Shown one piece after another: positions 5,473 to 7,196 of a stretch of DNA of 7,196 bases; the stretch's first letter is position 1; every line of letters starts with the position of its first letter. The translations under genes were made by a program, and so were the position numbers. The notes under the pieces were generated by a model that saw nothing but the letters and a program-made list of their open reading frames with translations, was not told where the DNA came from and ran no database searches. Origin of the DNA: Acidaminococcales bacterium (GTDB lineage Bacteria > Bacillota > Negativicutes > Acidaminococcales > JAISLQ01); NCBI GenBank assembly GCA_031275255.1, contig JAISPA010000065.1:1-7196 (forward strand), written 5' to 3'.

Positions 5473-6951
5473 TCAGGAAAGGCCGACAATCGGCCAATAT
5501 ATAAGCATCCAGACCAAAACCAAAACAAAGAGAATAATGGTAAAAGGAACCCCTATCCGGAACATGTCTCCCGGCTTAAAGGCTTCCGTGCCGTAGGCGA
5601 TCATAGTGTTCGCCGAATTTACGGGAGTAAGAAAAATATCATGCGCCATTATACAGGTACCCATGAGTATGCCGATAATTGGCAGGGACGGATTGTTCAT
5701 AGCGGTCAAAAAGCCGATCAAAGCGGGCACAAGGGCGGTAATGCAGGATGTTATGCTGGTAAAGGCCAGCCGGATAATGAAACTTACGGCAAATACCGTA
5801 AAAGCCATAGGGACAAGGGGCAGTTTATCGACGCCAATCGCGATCAACGATACTTTGGAAAGCCACTGAACAGCTTCCGTCCTCATCAGGACAACGCCGA
5901 GGGAAATGCCGGCGCCGAACATCAAAATAGCCGTCCAATCCACTTTGCCAAAAAGCGTTTTCAATTTTGTTACTCCCACATAAGGGAAAATCATTACTAA
6001 AACGGACATCATTGAAACCACAGTGGGGTCTATGCCGTGCAGCTTATCCGTCGCCCACATGGCGATGGTGGCGCACATGATGACAGCGGCGCGTTTTTCC
6101 TCAGGCGACATGCGCCCGAGATCGGCGATACACTTGTTAAGATATTCGCGCCCGCCGGGTAGTTCGTCGTATTCAAATTTATGCATACGGGTCATTATAA
6201 AATAAAGAATAACGCCCATAACGACAGAGAAAGGGAAATTATAGGCAAACCAGTCCATCCACATGATTCTGGGAAGGCCGGCGTTCGCGATATAATTTGC
6301 CACAACAGGATTAGGCGCCGAGCCGGACAAGACTCCTACACCGGTCAGGGAAGGCAAAATTCCGGCCGTCATTAAGAGAACCTTGCCTACATTGCTGTTG
6401 ATCGGCAAGTTGAAAGCCTTGGTTAAGCCTACGACAATAGGAACCATGGTAGCCGCTCTGGCAATAACCGAGGGAATAAGGAAAGTCAGGACGAAACCGG
6501 TAATAATAAGCCCGGCCACGATGTTGTAGGTACTTACGCCGGCCGCGCGTATAATGAGATAAGCTACCCGTGTTTCCAGACCGGTTGTCGCTATGGCGGC
6601 CGCCAGGAAAATGCCGGCGGCGACAAAAACCCAGCCGGAGTTGACGAAACCGCTCATAGCCAAAGGTATAGCTCTGTTTGTTCCTAAAATAGCTCCCGCT
6701 GCCCCCTTTTCCGGTGAAAAGCCTAAAGCCAGCAGCATAAATACTATCAGGGCAACAGCACTTTCGCCATAAGGCATTGCTTCGGTCATCCACATAATCA
6801 CTGCGAAAAGCAGTATAGCAAGAATGCGGTGTCCGGCAACGGACAAACCGGCGGGCGTCGGCAATAACATTATTGCTATCATGAGAATAAAAGAACCTAT
6901 GATTAGGCCGAGTTTTCTATCGATTTTTTTCGGGGAATTTTCTGTAGCCAT
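5473..6951 (-). CDS. DASS/SLC13-like anion (carboxylate) transporter
   Basis: Inner-membrane secondary transporter of 492 aa, resembling the divalent anion:Na+ symporter / CitT-type group. Hydrophobic segments fill most of the protein: about 14-31, 40-56, 63-78, 106-122, 144-176 with a re-entrant-like SVIARAATMVP, 190-215, 238-254, 287-302, 311-324, 340-356, 378-417, 424-440 and 468-487. The repeat architecture shows in SVIARAATMVP (161-171) and SITSCITALVP (399-409), which line up residue for residue with the Ser-Asn-Thr hairpins of VcINDY, but with SVI and SIT in place of SNT. Later motifs SGSAPNPV (209-216) and PVNSANTM (443-450) also fit the family. Start is ATG 6951, five bases after AGGAGGG (6957-6963); an upstream GTG at 6987 has no such site. 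It leads the CoA-transferase genes, so it probably imports the acid they activate. Direction and coupling ion are unknown. Confidence 0.82.
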   Translation of the reverse strand: MATENSPKKIDRKLGLIIGSFILMIAIMLLPTPAGLSVAGHRILAILLFAVIMWMTEAMPYGESAVALIVFMLLALGFSPEKGAAGAILGTNRAIPLAMSGFVNSGWVFVAAGIFLAAAIATTGLETRVAYLIIRAAGVSTYNIVAGLIITGFVLTFLIPSVIARAATMVPIVVGLTKAFNLPINSNVGKVLLMTAGILPSLTGVGVLSGSAPNPVVANYIANAGLPRIMWMDWFAYNFPFSVVMGVILYFIMTRMHKFEYDELPGGREYLNKCIADLGRMSPEEKRAAVIMCATIAMWATDKLHGIDPTVVSMMSVLVMIFPYVGVTKLKTLFGKVDWTAILMFGAGISLGVVLMRTEAVQWLSKVSLIAIGVDKLPLVPMAFTVFAVSFIIRLAFTSITSCITALVPALIGFLTAMNNPSLPIIGILMGTCIMAHDIFLTPVNSANTMIAYGTEAFKPGDMFRIGVPFTIILFVLVLVWMLIYWPIVGLS

Positions 6952-6956
6952 TATAG

Positions 6957-6963
6957 CCCTCCT
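6957..6963 (-). promoter_or_regulatory. Strong ribosome-binding site that fixes the transporter start
   Basis: AGGAGGG on the minus strand sits five bases before ATG 6951. This site argues against the in-frame GTG at 6987 and shortens the protein by 12 residues. Confidence 0.85.
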
Positions 6964-7052
6964 GTGCGTAAAATTTGTTCGTGACACTCATGTAGTGCGC
7001 CTGCATTAAGTTCAAATCATAGTGTTTCTTTGATTTTCACCATTTCCTTGGC

Positions 7053-7087
7053 AAAGATTGTAGTATCCTATGCAAACCGCAATCTTT
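7053..7087. repeat. 8-bp inverted repeat between dehydrogenase and transporter genes
   Basis: AAAGATTG (7053-7060) and CAATCTTT (7080-7087) are perfect complements around 19 nt. It lies 16 bp after the dehydrogenase stop (minus strand) and about 100 bp before the transporter ATG. No T-tract follows on the minus strand, so a terminator is weak; an operator for the transporter/CoA-transferase transcript is an alternative. I see no good -35/-10 pair in this gap. Confidence 0.3.
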
Positions 7088-7102
7088 TCACTAAAAACCC
7101 GT

Positions 7103-7196
7103 TTACTTTTTCTTTCCGTTCTCGTCATATTCATAAACGCCTTTGCCCGTCTTGCGTCCCAACCGCCCGGCTTTTACATACTGTATATGCAGCGGG
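7103..7196 (-). CDS. 3-hydroxyacyl-CoA dehydrogenase, C-terminal end only (truncated by window edge)
   Basis: Only the last 30 codons are in the window, read on the minus strand and ending in TAA at 7103-7105. The peptide has YVKAGRLGRKTGKGVYEY, which is the distinctive C-terminal signature of NAD-dependent 3-hydroxyacyl-CoA dehydrogenases (Hbd/PaaH/FadB C-terminal domain), followed by a short lysine-rich tail. These enzymes oxidise the 3-hydroxy group of acyl-CoA to a ketone. It runs in the same direction as the transporter, CoA-transferase and crotonase genes, with 151 bp before the transporter, so a common pathway is likely though not necessarily one transcript. The N-terminal NAD-binding domain and substrate type cannot be judged from here. 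The end of the protein was too short for automatic ORF calling. Confidence 0.85.
   Translation of the reverse strand, partial: PLHIQYVKAGRLGRKTGKGVYEYDENGKKK

Noticed and set aside
5447..5497. CoA-transferase alpha start at 5497 (330 aa), overlapping the transporter
   Set aside because: The extra 17 residues encode the GGAGGTGGG site itself and are absent from GctA-type N-termini; ATG 5446 is preferred.
6311..6793. Minus-strand 160-codon frame inside the transporter gene
   Set aside because: It is a +1/-1 shadow of the transporter coding sequence with a Cys/Arg/Gly-rich, non-hydrophobic product and no ribosome-binding site.
6952..6987. Transporter start at GTG 6987 (504 aa)
   Set aside because: AGGAGGG lies five bases before ATG 6951, which makes the 492-aa form far likelier.
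6952..7102. Promoter for the transporter/CoA-transferase genes (TACAAT or TATGAT on the minus strand)
   Set aside because: Neither hexamer has an acceptable -35 partner at 16-18 bp, and the TATAAT just before ATG 6951 overlaps the spacer between ribosome-binding site and start codon.
7184..7196. GCAGCGGG at the window end resembling half of the H1/H2 hairpin
   Set aside because: It lies in dehydrogenase codons, no second arm is visible, and an 8-base match is expected by chance.

Overview
The window looks like chromosomal DNA from an anaerobic Firmicutes-type bacterium. Shine-Dalgarno sites are strong (AGGAGGG, GGAGGT), gene junctions are ATGA overlaps, and the gene content is CoA-ester fermentation. 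The two glutaconate CoA-transferase-like subunits recall the acidaminococcal type, so Negativicutes is my guess, but this is inference and no marker gene is present. The left third looks more GC-rich than the right, by eye only.

Plus strand, 1-2509. The 3' part of an M20-type amidohydrolase gene (cut by the window edge) is followed by a 220-bp gap. That gap holds a compact element with perfect 12-bp inverted ends (854-865 and 988-999). Next come ogt (O6-alkylguanine-DNA alkyltransferase) and a DUF1848 gene, joined by an ATGA overlap. The DUF1848 protein has a radical-SAM-like CX3CX2C motif near its C-terminus.

Minus strand, 7196-2567. Reading leftwards: the last 30 codons of a 3-hydroxyacyl-CoA dehydrogenase gene, a 12-TM-type DASS/SLC13-like anion transporter, a two-subunit glutaconate-CoA-transferase-like enzyme (subunits overlapping by ATGA), a 310-bp gap, and a crotonase-superfamily gene. 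Together they suggest import of a carboxylic acid, its activation by CoA transfer, and beta-oxidation-like conversion of the thioester. The substrate cannot be read from the sequence. The transporter appears to have lost both Ser-Asn-Thr carboxylate-binding motifs, and the crotonase lacks both hydratase glutamates, so neither is likely to be a textbook family member.

Two near-identical 13-bp-stem hairpins flank the crotonase gene (2521-2552 and 3390-3421). They differ at two base pairs, and both changes are compensated. The 3341-3650 gap also holds a diverged, inverted relative of the 854-999 element. I see no complete defence system, CRISPR array, insertion sequence, tRNA or rRNA. The best candidates for something new are the catabolic cluster with its atypical transporter and crotonase, the covarying hairpin pair, and the small inverted-end repeat family.
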